The notes: generated by a model not told the origin, from the sequence alone. DNA of 57,379 bases from Kitasatospora sp. SolWspMP-SS2h (GCF_003259315.1 NZ_QLLT01000038.1:1-57379), one strand, 5' to 3'. Shown: positions 34,513 through 44,348, numbered from the stretch's first letter. Made by a program: numbers and translations.

Positions 34513-35027
34513 GCGAGCCGACAGGTGACGCTCACGGATCCCCGAAACGGGCCCCGGCTCGTTTCAGGGCTCGACGGGGCGGCCGAGGAGGGGTCGCGCG
34601 GGCGCAGGCCGAAGGTTGCCCCCGTGATCGATCCTCCGGTGCCTCGGGCGCGGATCGGTACTGACGGCCACCGGCTCCGTATCGTCCGAAGGGGATTGCG
34701 CAGGCGGGCGACGTCGATCACGGCACGGCCGGCGCCGACTCCTTGGAGCCGGCGACCGCACGGACCCCCCTCGGGTCTCCATCCTGGCGAGAACACGCCC
34801 GACGCGGGCGCGGAACTGCTCGTGCCCACGACCGTGCTCGACCTGCCACTTCGCCGGTCCGCCGCCAGGACCCGAGATCCGGGGGAGCCAGGGAGCCCAC
34901 GTGTGACAGCGCGTGACGCGTCTCCCGCAGCACACCGGGAAGTCTTGCTCCACACCGCGGTGGCCGCTCGTCCGCCGCCCTTCCCCGCACTCCTGGCACG
35001 AAGAAAACCCGAAGGAGAAACGTCCCC
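34513..35027. other. gap upstream of the FAD monooxygenase gene
   Basis: About 515 bases with only low-complexity frames. It ends in GAAGGAGAAACG, the ribosome binding site of the next gene. No repeat or hairpin stands out. Confidence 0.4.
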
Positions 35028-36245
35028 GTGAACACCGCACGCCGCGTCCTGATCAGCGGAGCCAGCATCGCCGGACCCGCCGTCGCCCACTGGCTCACCC
35101 GCTACGGCCACCGCTGCGTCGTCGTGGAACGCGCACCGACCCTGCGCACGGCCGGACAGAACATCGACATCCGGGGAGCCGGACGCGAAGTCATCCGGCG
35201 GATGGAACTGGAGGAGAGCGTCGGCGCCGCCGGAACCGGCGAGAAAGGCACGAGGTTCGTCGGCCGCGACGGCGGCACCGTGGCGGAGTTCCCGGTCGGC
35301 GGCTCCGACAGCGACGGCCTGACCGCAGGCATGGAGATCCTGCGCGGCGACCTCGCCCGCCTCCTCGTGGAACGCAGCACCGGAAGCGGGCGGGGCGGCG
35401 GCGCCGAATACCGCTTCGGCGACTCAGTCACCGCCCTGCGGCAAGACGCCGACCACGTCCGGGCCTCCTTCGCGGGAGGCTCCACCGAGGACTTCGACCT
35501 CGTCATCGCGGCGGACGGAATGCGCTCGACGACCCGGCCGCTGATCGTCGGCGACGCCGCGCGGATCGTCCCCAAGGGCCTGTGCACCGCGTACTTCACC
35601 ATCCCGCGCCGCCCCGAGGACACCGACTGGTGGCGCTGGTACTCCGCGCCCGGCGGCCGCACGGTGACCCTGCGCCCCGACAACACCGGAACCATCCGCG
35701 CCGGACTCTCCTTCCTCGGTCCGGACGGGAAATACGCCGACCTCCCTGCCGACGCCCAGCGCGAACTGCTCGCCGAGGTCTTCGCAGGAGCCGGCTGGGC
35801 CACTCCACGCGTGCTCGACGGGATGCGCCGCGCCCCGGACTTCCACCTCGAAGACGTGGGACAGGTCCACTCCGCCACGTGGTCGCGCGGCCGCGCCGCA
35901 CTGCTGGGCGACGCGGCGTACTGCGCCTCGCCCATCAGCGGCATGGGCACCAGCCTCGCCCTCGTCGGCGCCTACGTCCTCGCCGGAGAGATCGCCTCCC
36001 ACCGCCACCACCGGGACGCCTTCGCCGCATACGAGCGCATCATGCGGCCCTACGTCACCAAGGCACAGTCCCTCCCGCCGGGAGCCCCCCGCCTGGCACA
36101 CCCGCGCACCCGTTGCGGCATCACCGCTTTCCACAGCGTCCTGAGACTGGCTGCCACGGCCCCCGCCCGCCGCCTGGCCACCGCGCTCACCGCACCGCCC
36201 GCCGACGGCGTCCAGCTCCCGGACTACACACACCTGGAGGCGTAG
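35028..36245 (+). CDS. FAD-dependent monooxygenase (PHBH-type)
   Basis: The 405-residue flavoprotein has the N-terminal FAD motif VLISGASIAGPAVAHWLTRY, the central DG motif LVIAADGMRSTTRP and the second FAD motif AALLGDAAYCASPISGMGTS. It belongs to the class A aromatic-hydroxylase-like group that uses NAD(P)H and O2. GTG at 35028 follows AAGGAGAAACG. It may tailor a natural product, being near the P450 and the ketosynthase cassette, but the gaps are long and no operon is visible. Confidence 0.88.
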   Translation: MNTARRVLISGASIAGPAVAHWLTRYGHRCVVVERAPTLRTAGQNIDIRGAGREVIRRMELEESVGAAGTGEKGTRFVGRDGGTVAEFPVGGSDSDGLTAGMEILRGDLARLLVERSTGSGRGGGAEYRFGDSVTALRQDADHVRASFAGGSTEDFDLVIAADGMRSTTRPLIVGDAARIVPKGLCTAYFTIPRRPEDTDWWRWYSAPGGRTVTLRPDNTGTIRAGLSFLGPDGKYADLPADAQRELLAEVFAGAGWATPRVLDGMRRAPDFHLEDVGQVHSATWSRGRAALLGDAAYCASPISGMGTSLALVGAYVLAGEIASHRHHRDAFAAYERIMRPYVTKAQSLPPGAPRLAHPRTRCGITAFHSVLRLAATAPARRLATALTAPPADGVQLPDYTHLEA

Positions 36246-36334
36246 AGGCGGCACTCCCCTCCTCCTCGACCCCCTACAGCGTGTCGCACGTGGGTCTCGG
36301 ACCGTTGGATCGCTCATGGGGAGTTGGTGGGCGG

Positions 36335-36640
36335 GGTCGGATCGTTCCTGACGGTCCGTGGAATCCGGCGGAGCCGTTGCTGCCGGTGGCTCGGGTGCGG
36401 CCGCGGGGCGGTGGGACGGCGAACCCGGACGACGGGGCGGCGTTCGCCGCGGTCCGTCCACGTGCTGACGACCGGGCGCGCGTGGCGTCATCCGCCGCCG
36501 TGCTTCGGGCTGTCGAAGTCGACGGTGCACCGCCGCTTCACGCGCCAGGCGCCGGTCTCCCGCTTCCGGAGACTCAGTCCCTCCGGTCCCTGCTGGTGGA
36601 GGCAGGCGGGTTACCGACGACTCAGATGAGGGATACCGCG
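36335..36640 (+). pseudogene. IS5-family transposase remnant with frameshifts
   Basis: Pieces in different frames match the N-terminal part of an IS5-type transposase: IVPDGPWNPAEPLLPVARVR with PRGGGTANPDDGAAFAAV, then VHVLTTGRAWRHPPPCFGLS and KSTVHRRFT. These correspond to LWEIAEPLLPP...RPQGGG and IIYVLTTGCAWRHLPPCFGV...HRRF in intact members. No catalytic region remains. It is unrelated in position to the other two IS5 remnants. Confidence 0.65.
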
Positions 36641-36657
36641 TGCGCAACGGGATTCGT

Positions 36658-37902
36658 TCAGTGGTGGCCGTCGAGCCGGACGGGGACGTCGACGTGTCCG
36701 TTGAGCATCAGGGACGGGAAGCGTTCCAGGGCGTCGTCGGGGACGGCGAGGCGGATGCCGGGGAAGCGCGCGAGGAGGGCGGGCAGGGCGGTGACGGCCT
36801 CCAGGCGGGCGAGTTGTGCGCCGGGGCAGGCGTGGGGCCCGTACCCGAAGCTGGTGTGGCCCCCGACGGGGCAGCGGGTGGCGTCGAAGGAGGCGGCGTC
36901 GTCCCCGTACCGGTCGGGGTCGCGGCCCATGGCGAGGTAGTTGAGCAGGAGTGGGTCTCCGCGCCGCACGTCCGCCTCGCCGATGCGGGCGTCCTCGGCG
37001 GCGTAGCGGGCGAAGAACGTGGCCACGGGCGCGTCGTAGCGCAGCAGTTCCTCGACCGCCTGCGGCCAGAGCCCGGGCCGGGCGGTGAGCAGCGCGCGCT
37101 GTTCGGGGTGGTGCAGCAGGGCGCGCAGACCGTGGACCAGGAGGTGCACGGTGGTCTCGTGCCCGGCGGCGATCAGGACGAGCAGGGTGCCGATCAGCTC
37201 CTCGTCGGTGTACGGGTCGTCCGCGGCGGCAACGAGCAGTGCGCTGACAAGGTCGTCGCCGGGTTGACTGCGCCGCCGGGCGACCAGGTCGGCGATCAGC
37301 TCGCGGGTGCCGAGGACCGCCGCGAGCTTGCGCTCGGCGTCGACGGCCTCGCTGAAGAAGTCGTCGAACAGTACGCGCAGCCTTCCGTACCACTGCGCGG
37401 GGATGCCCAGCAGCAGGCCGAGCACCTGCATCGGCACCGGGAAGGCGAACAGCGTGCGGTAGTCGACCGTTGCGTCCGGGGCTTCCCGGGCCGCGGTGGC
37501 GAGCGCGTCGAGGCAGCCCGCGACGATCGCCTCGACCGGCTCGCGCAGAGCCGCCACCCGGGCGGGCGTCAGGGCACGAGCCAGGGGCGCCCGCAGCCGC
37601 CGGTGCTCCGCGCCGTCGACGGTGATCAGGCTGCGGGGCGTGTCCACCACGGGCCGCAGCGGCCAGTCTGCCGGGACCTCGCCCCGGCGCCAGGCGTGCC
37701 AGGTGTTCACGTCCTTCACGAAACGCCGGTCCACCAAGATCGCCCGCCCTAACCGGTCGGACGTCACCACCCACGCCGGAAGGCCACCGGGCAGCTCGAC
37801 CGGTACCAACGGTCCCACCGCCCGCAGGCGCTCCGCCTGACGGTGCAGATCGCCGTCCTCTGCACTGATCCGCTGGACGGGCTGACGCAGCGACAGATCC
37901 AC
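36658..37902 (-). CDS. cytochrome P450
   Basis: The 414-residue P450 starts at GTG 37902 after CGGAG. I-helix AGHETTVHLLVHG, K-helix AVEELLRYDAP, and heme loop FGYGPHACPGAQLARLE with the thiolate Cys near residue 359 are intact. It is a soluble bacterial class I enzyme. The long upstream continuation of the frame to 38487 is not coding. Neighbours suggest a role in secondary metabolism; no ferredoxin gene is adjacent. Confidence 0.93.
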   Translation of the reverse strand: MDLSLRQPVQRISAEDGDLHRQAERLRAVGPLVPVELPGGLPAWVVTSDRLGRAILVDRRFVKDVNTWHAWRRGEVPADWPLRPVVDTPRSLITVDGAEHRRLRAPLARALTPARVAALREPVEAIVAGCLDALATAAREAPDATVDYRTLFAFPVPMQVLGLLLGIPAQWYGRLRVLFDDFFSEAVDAERKLAAVLGTRELIADLVARRRSQPGDDLVSALLVAAADDPYTDEELIGTLLVLIAAGHETTVHLLVHGLRALLHHPEQRALLTARPGLWPQAVEELLRYDAPVATFFARYAAEDARIGEADVRRGDPLLLNYLAMGRDPDRYGDDAASFDATRCPVGGHTSFGYGPHACPGAQLARLEAVTALPALLARFPGIRLAVPDDALERFPSLMLNGHVDVPVRLDGHH

Positions 37903-38188
37903 GGGAACTCCGATCGGGTGAGGAGGTGAAGTGACGCCGGGCCGGTGCACCGACAGCGAGTTCCACGTGCCCCTGCGGGCCGGGCCGGCTGCCGCGCGGC
38001 AGTTGAGGTCCGGATACCCGGGCCCGGCGGTGCGGAACCACCGCCCCTCTGGCGACGATCGGCCCTCGGCCGCGAAGGCGTTCTGCGGGCGGGGTGGAGC
38101 AGGGCGGTCCCCGGCGGTTGGATGGGCGGTGTCCGGCTTCCCGGTCAGCGCGCCGGACAGTGGCCGTCGTCCCTGGTAACCGTGAGAG

Positions 38189-39096
38189 GTGCCTTCCGGT
38201 CCCTCTCCCGACTTCCGGTCCGCGATCCTGCGTGCCGCCGCGCTCACCGATGCGGAGGTTCCCGCCATCGGGCTGACGGTCTTCACCGGCACGCACGGCT
38301 GCGTGGCGAGTCCCACCCGCGCCGACGACGGCAGCGGCGACTTCTCCGATCCCGACGGCGTCCTCGGCCGGGTCACGGTCGGCTCGACGACCACCCACGC
38401 AGCCACCGGCGCGGACCGCATCCACGCGCAGGCGCAACTCGCCGGGCCGGAAGTCCACTTCCGCTCCACATCACTGGTGAGCATCAAGGCCGGGGCGATC
38501 GGTTCGCTGGACTCCTACCCGCAGCGCATCCCTGCTCCGGTGGGGTCCTAAGCGCTCGCCCCCACGCGCACCGACTCGGCACAGACACCGTCCTCGGGCA
38601 CCGCGTCCCCGTCGGGACCACCGAACTGTCCATCAGCGGTGACGACTTGGGATCCCCGCAGATCGGCCCCGGCACCCTCACCGTCAAGGTCACCGCCCAT
38701 CGGGACCCCCCCCGGCCCAGGCACGTCAGCCAGCCGCCGAGGCGTGGATCGACATCGCCGTGACCGGCGCCCTCAACGACCTCCGGAGGCAGCCGCTCCA
38801 CCGGGTCCCCGTCATGAACCTGCGCGTAGGCGAGGCACAGGCCGACTGCCGCGACACCCTTCCGTCACCGCCGTCCTCCCGCTCCCCGTCGGCGGGGGTG
38901 CCGCAGTCACCCGCTCCGTCCCCGTCGCCTTCGTCGCCGCCTGTCCCCTGCGGTCCTTCGGCGCCAGGGGTCCGCGGTGCGGCTCGCTGAGACAGGTGGT
39001 GCGTCCGCGCTCCGGGCAGTGGCCGTGCTCGGGCTCCTCGGCGCCGGGGCCTTCTGCCTGGCGCTCTCCCGGCGCCGTACGTCCCGCACGCCCTGA
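38189..39096 (+). pseudogene. LAETG-anchored protein (SCO1860-like), multiply frameshifted
   Basis: Successive frames spell one surface protein: LTVFTGTHGCVASPTRADDG, HAQAQLAGPEVHFRSTSLVS, then in a second frame VLGHRVPVGTTELSISGDDL and IGPGTLTVKVTAH, then AWIDIAVTGALNDL with NLRVGEAQADCRDT and a Pro/Ser stalk, and finally RLAETGGASALRAVAVLGLL with SRRRTSRTP. LAETG is a class E sortase signal. At least three frame changes and a missing signal peptide make it a pseudogene unless the sequence is faulty. Confidence 0.6.
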
Positions 39097-39234
39097 CCTG
39101 AGGACCCCGACAGGTACGGCCGCGTTCCGCGCGGCCGTACCTGCGCGCGGCCGGCCTGCCCAGTCGTCGGCTGGTTCGTCCATGGTGTCCACTTCGCTTC
39201 CCGTCCCGTTCCGGTCCGTGGGTACGGGTCGGTC

Positions 39235-39486
39235 TCAGCTGGTCGTGAAGCGCAGGGCGCCGCCCGTGCCGAAGTCGAACCAGAGCCGGCCGGGGTGGCG
39301 GGCGATCCGGAAGGCGATCTCGGAGCAGCGGGGGCAGCGGGCGACGGCGGCGGGTCCTTGGTCGTAGACGTGCAGGGCGGCCAGGGCGTCGTCGGTCCCG
39401 CAGCCGGGGCACAGGCGCCAGGCGGTGGTGGGGTCGGGGAGGAAGAGTTCGGACAGTGGGCCGGCGAGGGCGTTTCCGTCGCGCAC
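39235..39486 (-). CDS. DUF6510-like small zinc-binding protein
   Basis: The 83-residue protein starts MRDGNALAGPLSELFLPDPT and has two C-x2-C knuckles (LCPGCGTD and ARCPRCSE). GTG at 39486 after TGGAG fits the family start DGNALAGPL; an upstream start at 39528 would overlap the reductase gene. It is the last gene of the sulfite-oxidase-like operon, where this family usually occurs. Confidence 0.75.
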   Translation of the reverse strand: MRDGNALAGPLSELFLPDPTTAWRLCPGCGTDDALAALHVYDQGPAAVARCPRCSEIAFRIARHPGRLWFDFGTGGALRFTTS

Positions 39487-39502
39487 GGAGTCTCCAGGGG
39501 TG

Positions 39503-40225
39503 TCAGCCGAACCGTTCGGTGCGGACACGGTCGGGTCGGTGGCCGAGGTGGACGAGCAGGCCGGCGGCCTTCTCGACGAAGGCGGTGGGGCCGCAGACGA
39601 AGGCGAGGGCCTCGTCAGCGGGCCGGAACCCCGGCAGGTCGAGGTCGGTGGCGGTGATCCGGCCGACGGGCCGGGTGTGGCCGGGTGGTGCGGTGCGGGT
39701 GTACAGGCAGGCGGCGGTGACGCCGGGGTCCCGGGCCTCGGCGATGCCGTCCAGCAGCGTGCCGAACCAGCGCTGGTCCGGGTCGCGCAGCGAGTAGGCG
39801 AGGTGGAACCGGGGCCCGGCCTCGCCGAGGTCGAGCCTGGCGCGCAGCATGGCCGCGAGCGGTGCGATGCCGGAGCCGCCGGCCACCAGTAAGACGGGCC
39901 CGGTGCGCCCGGGCTTCCAGACGAACCAGCCGCCCAGTGGACCCGCGACCTCGATCCCGGCGCCGACGGGGAAGTCCTCGGCGAGGTACGGGGAGACCTC
40001 GCCGAACGGTGCGGGCTGGATGGACATCTCGATCCGGTCGCCGTCGGCCGGCGCAGACAGCGAGTAGCTGCGCACGGCCCGGTAGCCGTCGTCCGCGGTG
40101 AGCCGCACGTCGACGTGCTGGCCGGGCAAGTGGCCGGGCCAGCCGTCCACGGTCAGGTGCAGGGTGCGCGCGGTCGTGCTCTCGGAGGTCCTGGCCCGCA
40201 GCTCGGCCCGGCGCCAGTGGGTCAT
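39503..40225 (-). CDS. ferredoxin-NADP-reductase-type flavoprotein
   Basis: The 240-residue oxidoreductase has the FAD motif RSYSLSAPADG and the NAD(P) motif LLVAGGSGIAPLAAMLRAR, ending CGPTAFVEKAAGLLVHLGH. It lacks a ferredoxin domain. It starts 16 bases after the second sulfite-oxidase-like gene and probably passes electrons to or from those molybdoenzymes. Confidence 0.88.
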   Translation of the reverse strand: MTHWRRAELRARTSESTTARTLHLTVDGWPGHLPGQHVDVRLTADDGYRAVRSYSLSAPADGDRIEMSIQPAPFGEVSPYLAEDFPVGAGIEVAGPLGGWFVWKPGRTGPVLLVAGGSGIAPLAAMLRARLDLGEAGPRFHLAYSLRDPDQRWFGTLLDGIAEARDPGVTAACLYTRTAPPGHTRPVGRITATDLDLPGFRPADEALAFVCGPTAFVEKAAGLLVHLGHRPDRVRTERFG

Positions 40226-40241
40226 CGTGTCGCCCTCCGCC

Positions 40242-40841
40242 TCAGTCGTTCCAGGTGCGCTGCTCGCGCCACGGATCGCCGTGGTCGTGGTAGCCGAGCT
40301 GCTCCCAGAAACCGCGGTGGTCCTCGGCGCGGAGGGTGATGCCGCTGATCCACTTCGCGGACTTCCAGAAGTACAGGTGTGGCACCAACAGCCGGGCGGG
40401 GCCGCCGTGTTCGGCGGTCAGGGGCTCCCCGTCGTAGGTGTGGGCGATCCACGCCTTCCCGCCGCGCAGGTCGGTGAGCGGCAGGTTGGTGGTATAGCCG
40501 CCGTGGCACTCGGCGAGGGCGTGGCGGGCGTCGGTGGTGACGCCGTTGAGCAGGGTGTCGAGGCTGACGCCGCGCCAGCGGGTGTCGAACTTCGACCAGC
40601 GGGTCACGCAGTGCAGGTCGGTGGTCACCTCCTGCTGCGGCAGGGCCGAGAACTCCTGCCAGTTCCAGCGGCGCCGTTCGCCGCTCTCCGCCGTCAAGGT
40701 GAACTCCCACCGGTCGAGGGGGATGTCGGGAGTCGGGCCGGCGGAGAGCACGGGGAAGTCCTCGGTGAGGAACTGGCCGGGCGGCAGACGGCCGCCGCGA
40801 GTACGGCGGTGGCCGTGGAATCCTGGGGTGAACGTCGCCAT
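40242..40841 (-). CDS. sulfite-oxidase-like molybdopterin protein, copy 2
   Basis: The 199-residue protein is a minimal oxidoreductase molybdopterin-binding domain. The Mo-ligating Cys lies in TTDLHCVTRWSKFDTRWRGV, followed by HGGYTTNLPL and HGGPARLLVPHLYFWKSAKW. It has no Tat signal and no dimerisation domain. It shares about 97 identical bases with the upstream copy across the Cys region (about 40553-40650), although the rest is diverged. ATG at 40841 after GAGGAG. Confidence 0.88.
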   Translation of the reverse strand: MATFTPGFHGHRRTRGGRLPPGQFLTEDFPVLSAGPTPDIPLDRWEFTLTAESGERRRWNWQEFSALPQQEVTTDLHCVTRWSKFDTRWRGVSLDTLLNGVTTDARHALAECHGGYTTNLPLTDLRGGKAWIAHTYDGEPLTAEHGGPARLLVPHLYFWKSAKWISGITLRAEDHRGFWEQLGYHDHGDPWREQRTWND

Positions 40842-40872
40842 CGGGCGAACTCCTCGGTGGTCCTGGGTTCGG

Positions 40873-41469
40873 TCAGTCCTGCCAGGTGCGCTGCTCGCGC
40901 CAGGGGTCGCCGTGGTTGTGGTAGCCGGCGGCCTCCCAGAAGCCCGGTTCGTCGACCGGGCTGAGGGTCAGTCCGCGCACCCACTTCGCGGACTTCCACA
41001 GGTACAGGTGCGGCACCAGCAGCCGGGCCGGGCCGCCGTGCTCGGGCGAGAGCGGGAACCCGTCGTACGCGTGGACGATCCACGCCTGGCCGTCGAGGAC
41101 GTCCTCCAGCGGCAGGTTGGTGGTGTAGCCGCCGTGGCAGTGGGCGATCACGAAGTCCGCCGCCGTCTCGGCGTCCGCCAGCAAGGTGTCGAGGCTGACG
41201 CCGCGCCAGCGGGTGTCGAACTTCGACCAGCGGGTCACGCAGTGCAGGTCGGTGGTCACCTCCTGCTGCGGCAGGGCCATGAACTGCTCCCACGTCCACG
41301 CGGTGCGCCACCCGGTCTCGCTGGAGACGGTGAACTCCCACTCCGCCGTGTCGACCTCGGGCGTGGGGCCGGCCGACAGGACGGGGAAGTCGTACGTCGG
41401 GTACTGGCCGGGCGGCAGGCGGGAGGTGTCGAAGCCGCGACGGCCGGAGAAACCGGGTGACAGGCTCAT
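40873..41469 (-). CDS. sulfite-oxidase-like molybdopterin protein, copy 1
   Basis: The 198-residue tandem homologue: LPQQEVTTDLHCVTRWSKFD with the Mo-ligand Cys, CHGGYTTNLPLEDV, and HGGPARLLVPHLYLWKSAKW. ATG at 41469 follows GCAGGAGGA. It is first in an operon of four genes with gaps of 31, 16 and 16 bases. Members of this group are cytoplasmic and of unknown substrate. Having two in tandem is unusual. Confidence 0.88.
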   Translation of the reverse strand: MSLSPGFSGRRGFDTSRLPPGQYPTYDFPVLSAGPTPEVDTAEWEFTVSSETGWRTAWTWEQFMALPQQEVTTDLHCVTRWSKFDTRWRGVSLDTLLADAETAADFVIAHCHGGYTTNLPLEDVLDGQAWIVHAYDGFPLSPEHGGPARLLVPHLYLWKSAKWVRGLTLSPVDEPGFWEAAGYHNHGDPWREQRTWQD

Positions 41470-41606
41470 GCGGTCCTCCTGCGGCCGACTGGTCCTTTTC
41501 CCATGAAAGGGGAGACCGCGTTTTCGTGCACCTCGGGGCCGAACGGTGCGGGCACTGCCGCCGCAACCGGGCACGCCCCGCCGCCCCGCCCGGCGGGGCG
41601 TGCGCA

Positions 41607-41822
41607 CTACAGGGCGTCCGGGACGGGGGCGGTGGTGCGAGCGGGGCGGGAGGGAAGCAGGAAGGAGGCCACGAGGGCGACCAGGACGCCGCCGGCGGCC
41701 CAGGCGACCAGGACTCAGACGGCTCCGGCGGTCGCGGCGCCGTCACAGTGGACAGTGTTGCGCACGACAGTCGTTCCCGCGCCGGGCGGGAGGGCCTGGC
41801 CGATGGCCCGCCAGAACGGCGG
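41607..41822 (-). pseudogene. membrane-protein C-terminal remnant (ABC-2/YhgE type)
   Basis: The minus strand reads FWRAIGQALPPGAGTTVVRN and TVHCDGAATAGAV, an in-frame TGA, then VLVAWAAGGVLVALVASFLL and a short tail. The LPPGAG...R(N/D)TVxFDG pattern followed by a last membrane helix is the C terminus of DUF3533/ABC-2-like membrane proteins. The rest is gone. Confidence 0.5.
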
Positions 41823-41922
41823 CAGCAGTGCTGCCGGATAAGCCCCGCCGGAGCTGGCGGGGACGCGGGGAGAGCCCTTCGCACTGCGCCCCCGTGCGGG
41901 GCCGGGTCCTGCGCGTGCGGCG

Positions 41923-41971
41923 CCCGGTGTGCGTGTCCCGGACCTCGCGGGGCCGGGACACGCACACCGGG
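41923..41971. terminator. terminator hairpin after katG
   Basis: A perfect 19-bp stem: CCCGGTGTGCGTGTCCCGG (41923-41941) pairs with its exact complement at 41953-41971 around an 11-base loop. It lies 12 bases beyond the katG stop. Confidence 0.85.
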
Positions 41972-41982
41972 GGTGTTGTCGG

Positions 41983-44235
41983 TCAGGCGCCCTGGTGCCG
42001 GGGGAGGTCGAAGCGGTCGAGGTCCATGACCTTGGCCCAGGCGGCAGCGAAGTCTGTGGCGAACTGCTCGTCGCCGCCGGCGGAGGCGTAGACCTCGGCG
42101 AGGGCGCGCAGTTCGGCGTTCGAGCCGAAGACCAGGTCGGTGCGGCTCGCCGTCCAGTGGACGGAGCCCCGTGCGTCGCGGCCCTCGAAGACGGCGGAGT
42201 CGTGGGCGGTGGGGGTCCAGGTGGTGCCCTGGTCGAGGAGGTTGACGAACCAGTCGTTGCTCAGCACCCCCGGACGGGTGGTGAGAACGCCCAGGTCGCT
42301 GCCCTGGTGGGTGGCGCCGAGCGTGCGCAGGCCGCCGACCAGGACGGTCAGTTCCTGGGGGCTCAGCCCGAGCAGGTCGGCCCGGTCGACGAGGCGGTAC
42401 TCGGCGGGCAGGGTGTCGTCCTTGCCGGGGTGGTTGCGGAAGCCGTCGGCGGACGGCTCCAGGTAAGAGAATCCTTCGACGTCGGTGTGTTCCTGCGTCG
42501 CGTCGACCCGGCCCGGGGTGAACGGCACCCTGACGTCGTGCCCGGCGTCGGCGGCGGCCTTCTCCACCGCTGCGGTGCCGGCCAGCACGATCAGGTCGGC
42601 GAGCGAGACGCCGTGCCCGTCAGGGCGGGAGGTGCCGAACGCCTCGCGGATGTCCTCCAGTTGGCCCAGCAGCGTGGTCAGCCGGTAGGGCTCGTTCACC
42701 GCCCAGCCGTTCTGCGGCTCCAAGCGGATCCGGGCGCCGTTGGCGCCGCCGCGCTTGTCGCTGCGCCGGAAGGTGGACGCGGAGGACCAGGCGAGCCACA
42801 CCAGGTCCGCCGACGGGATCCCGGCGGCCAGCACACGGGACTTGAGCTGCTCGACGGCGCCTGCGTCGAGCGGCGCCTCGGTCGGTTCGGGCAGCGGGTC
42901 CTGCCACAGGAGCTGCTCGGCGGCGACCTCCGGGCCCAGGTACCGGGTGATCGGTCCCATGTCGCGGTGGGTGAGCTTGTACCAGGCGCGGGCGAAGGCG
43001 TCCGCGAACTCCTCGGGGTGCTCCAGGAAGCGCCGGCAGATCCGCGCGTAGTCCGGGTCGACCCGCATCGCGACGTCCGTGGTCAGCATCGCCGGGGTCC
43101 GCCGCGCAGCAGGGTCGTGCGGGTCCGGGACGGTGCCCTCGCCCGCGCCGTCCTTGGGCCGCCACTGGTGCGCGCCGCCGGGGCTGCGGGTCAGCTCCCA
43201 CTCGTAGCCCAGCAGGATCTCGAAGTAGCGGTTGTCCCAGCGGGTGGGGGTGTCGGTCCAGATCACCTCCAGGCCGGAGGTGACGGTGTCGTTGCCGTGG
43301 CCGGTGCCGAAGTCGCTCTTCCAGCCCAGGCCCTGCTGCTCGATCGGCGCGGCCTCCGGCTCGGGGCCCAGGTGCTCCGAGCCAGCCGCGCCGTGCGTCT
43401 TGCCGAAGGTGTGGCCGCCCGCGCACAGCGCGACGGTCTCCTCGTCGTTCATCGCCATCCGGGCGAAGGTCTCACGGATGTCGGTGGCCGACGCCATCGG
43501 GTCCGGATTGCCGCGCGGGCCCTCGGGGTTGACGTAGATCAGGCCCATGGTGTCGGCCGCCAGCGGCGCCAGCAGCTCGCCGTCGTCCTTGTGCCGCTCG
43601 TCGGTCAGCCACACCGTCTCCGGGCCCCAGTACACCGCCTCGTCCGGGCCCCATACCTCCTCGCGGCCGCCACCGAACCCGAAGGTGGCAAAACCCATCG
43701 ACTCCAGGGCCACGTTGCCCGAGAGCACCATCAAATCGGCCCAGGACAGCGCCTTGCCGTACTTCTGCTTCACCGGCCACAGCAGGCGCCGCGCTTTGTC
43801 CAGGTTGACGTTGTCCGGCCAGGAGTTCACCGGTGCGAAGCGCTGCAGCCCGGCGCCGTTGCCGCCGCGGCCATCGGTGACGCGGTAGGTGCCGGACAGG
43901 TGCCAGGCCATCCGGATCACGAACGGGCCGTAGTGGCCGAAGTCGGCGGGCCACCAGTCCTGCGAGGTCGTCAGGACCTGCTCGATGTCGCGCTTGACGG
44001 CCACCAGGTCGAGCGCGCCGAACGCCGCCGCGTAGTCGAAGCCCTCCCCTTCGGGGCGGCGGGCCGCGGCGTGGCGGCGCAGCACACCGAGATTCAGCCG
44101 CTCGGGCCACCACTGGTGGATGCCGTCACCCTTCATCGGGTCCGCGGCCATGTCCTGCACCGGGCAGCCCTCGGCCGCCGGGTTGGTGTTCTCGGGGAAC
44201 GCGTTGGTGACCTGCTGCACGTCGTCGTCGGGCAC
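41983..44235 (-). CDS. katG: catalase-peroxidase
   Basis: The 750-residue bifunctional heme enzyme removes H2O2. The distal site FVIRMAWHLSGTYR gives Arg108, Trp111 and His112. The Tyr of LIYVNPEGPRGNPDPM and the Met of ARMAMNDEE can form the Met-Tyr-Trp adduct. The proximal His is in CAGGHTFGKTHG. Both duplicated domains are present and complete. GTG at 44235 follows AGGAAGG. It is transcribed alone, ending in a strong hairpin. No furA-like gene is adjacent, although that is its usual neighbour in actinomycetes. Confidence 0.97.
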   Translation of the reverse strand: MPDDDVQQVTNAFPENTNPAAEGCPVQDMAADPMKGDGIHQWWPERLNLGVLRRHAAARRPEGEGFDYAAAFGALDLVAVKRDIEQVLTTSQDWWPADFGHYGPFVIRMAWHLSGTYRVTDGRGGNGAGLQRFAPVNSWPDNVNLDKARRLLWPVKQKYGKALSWADLMVLSGNVALESMGFATFGFGGGREEVWGPDEAVYWGPETVWLTDERHKDDGELLAPLAADTMGLIYVNPEGPRGNPDPMASATDIRETFARMAMNDEETVALCAGGHTFGKTHGAAGSEHLGPEPEAAPIEQQGLGWKSDFGTGHGNDTVTSGLEVIWTDTPTRWDNRYFEILLGYEWELTRSPGGAHQWRPKDGAGEGTVPDPHDPAARRTPAMLTTDVAMRVDPDYARICRRFLEHPEEFADAFARAWYKLTHRDMGPITRYLGPEVAAEQLLWQDPLPEPTEAPLDAGAVEQLKSRVLAAGIPSADLVWLAWSSASTFRRSDKRGGANGARIRLEPQNGWAVNEPYRLTTLLGQLEDIREAFGTSRPDGHGVSLADLIVLAGTAAVEKAAADAGHDVRVPFTPGRVDATQEHTDVEGFSYLEPSADGFRNHPGKDDTLPAEYRLVDRADLLGLSPQELTVLVGGLRTLGATHQGSDLGVLTTRPGVLSNDWFVNLLDQGTTWTPTAHDSAVFEGRDARGSVHWTASRTDLVFGSNAELRALAEVYASAGGDEQFATDFAAAWAKVMDLDRFDLPRHQGA

Positions 44236-44348
44236 GGGAGGAGCCTTCCTGGTACGGGAACGGAGGGGTGGGACGGACTGCTCGGATCAAGGTGGGTGCG
44301 GGCGTGGCGGCGGCCCGGGCAGGAGGGCGGGGCGGCGGGCCGCGGTGA

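Noticed and set aside
34509..34664. 51-codon frame overlapping the IspH-like stop
   Set aside because: The ATGA overlap is attractive, but the Arg/Gly-rich product has no recognisable features and no counterpart after paralogue 1.
37903..38487. Upstream extension of the P450 frame
   Set aside because: P450 similarity and a ribosome binding site place the start at 37902; the extra 195 residues match nothing.
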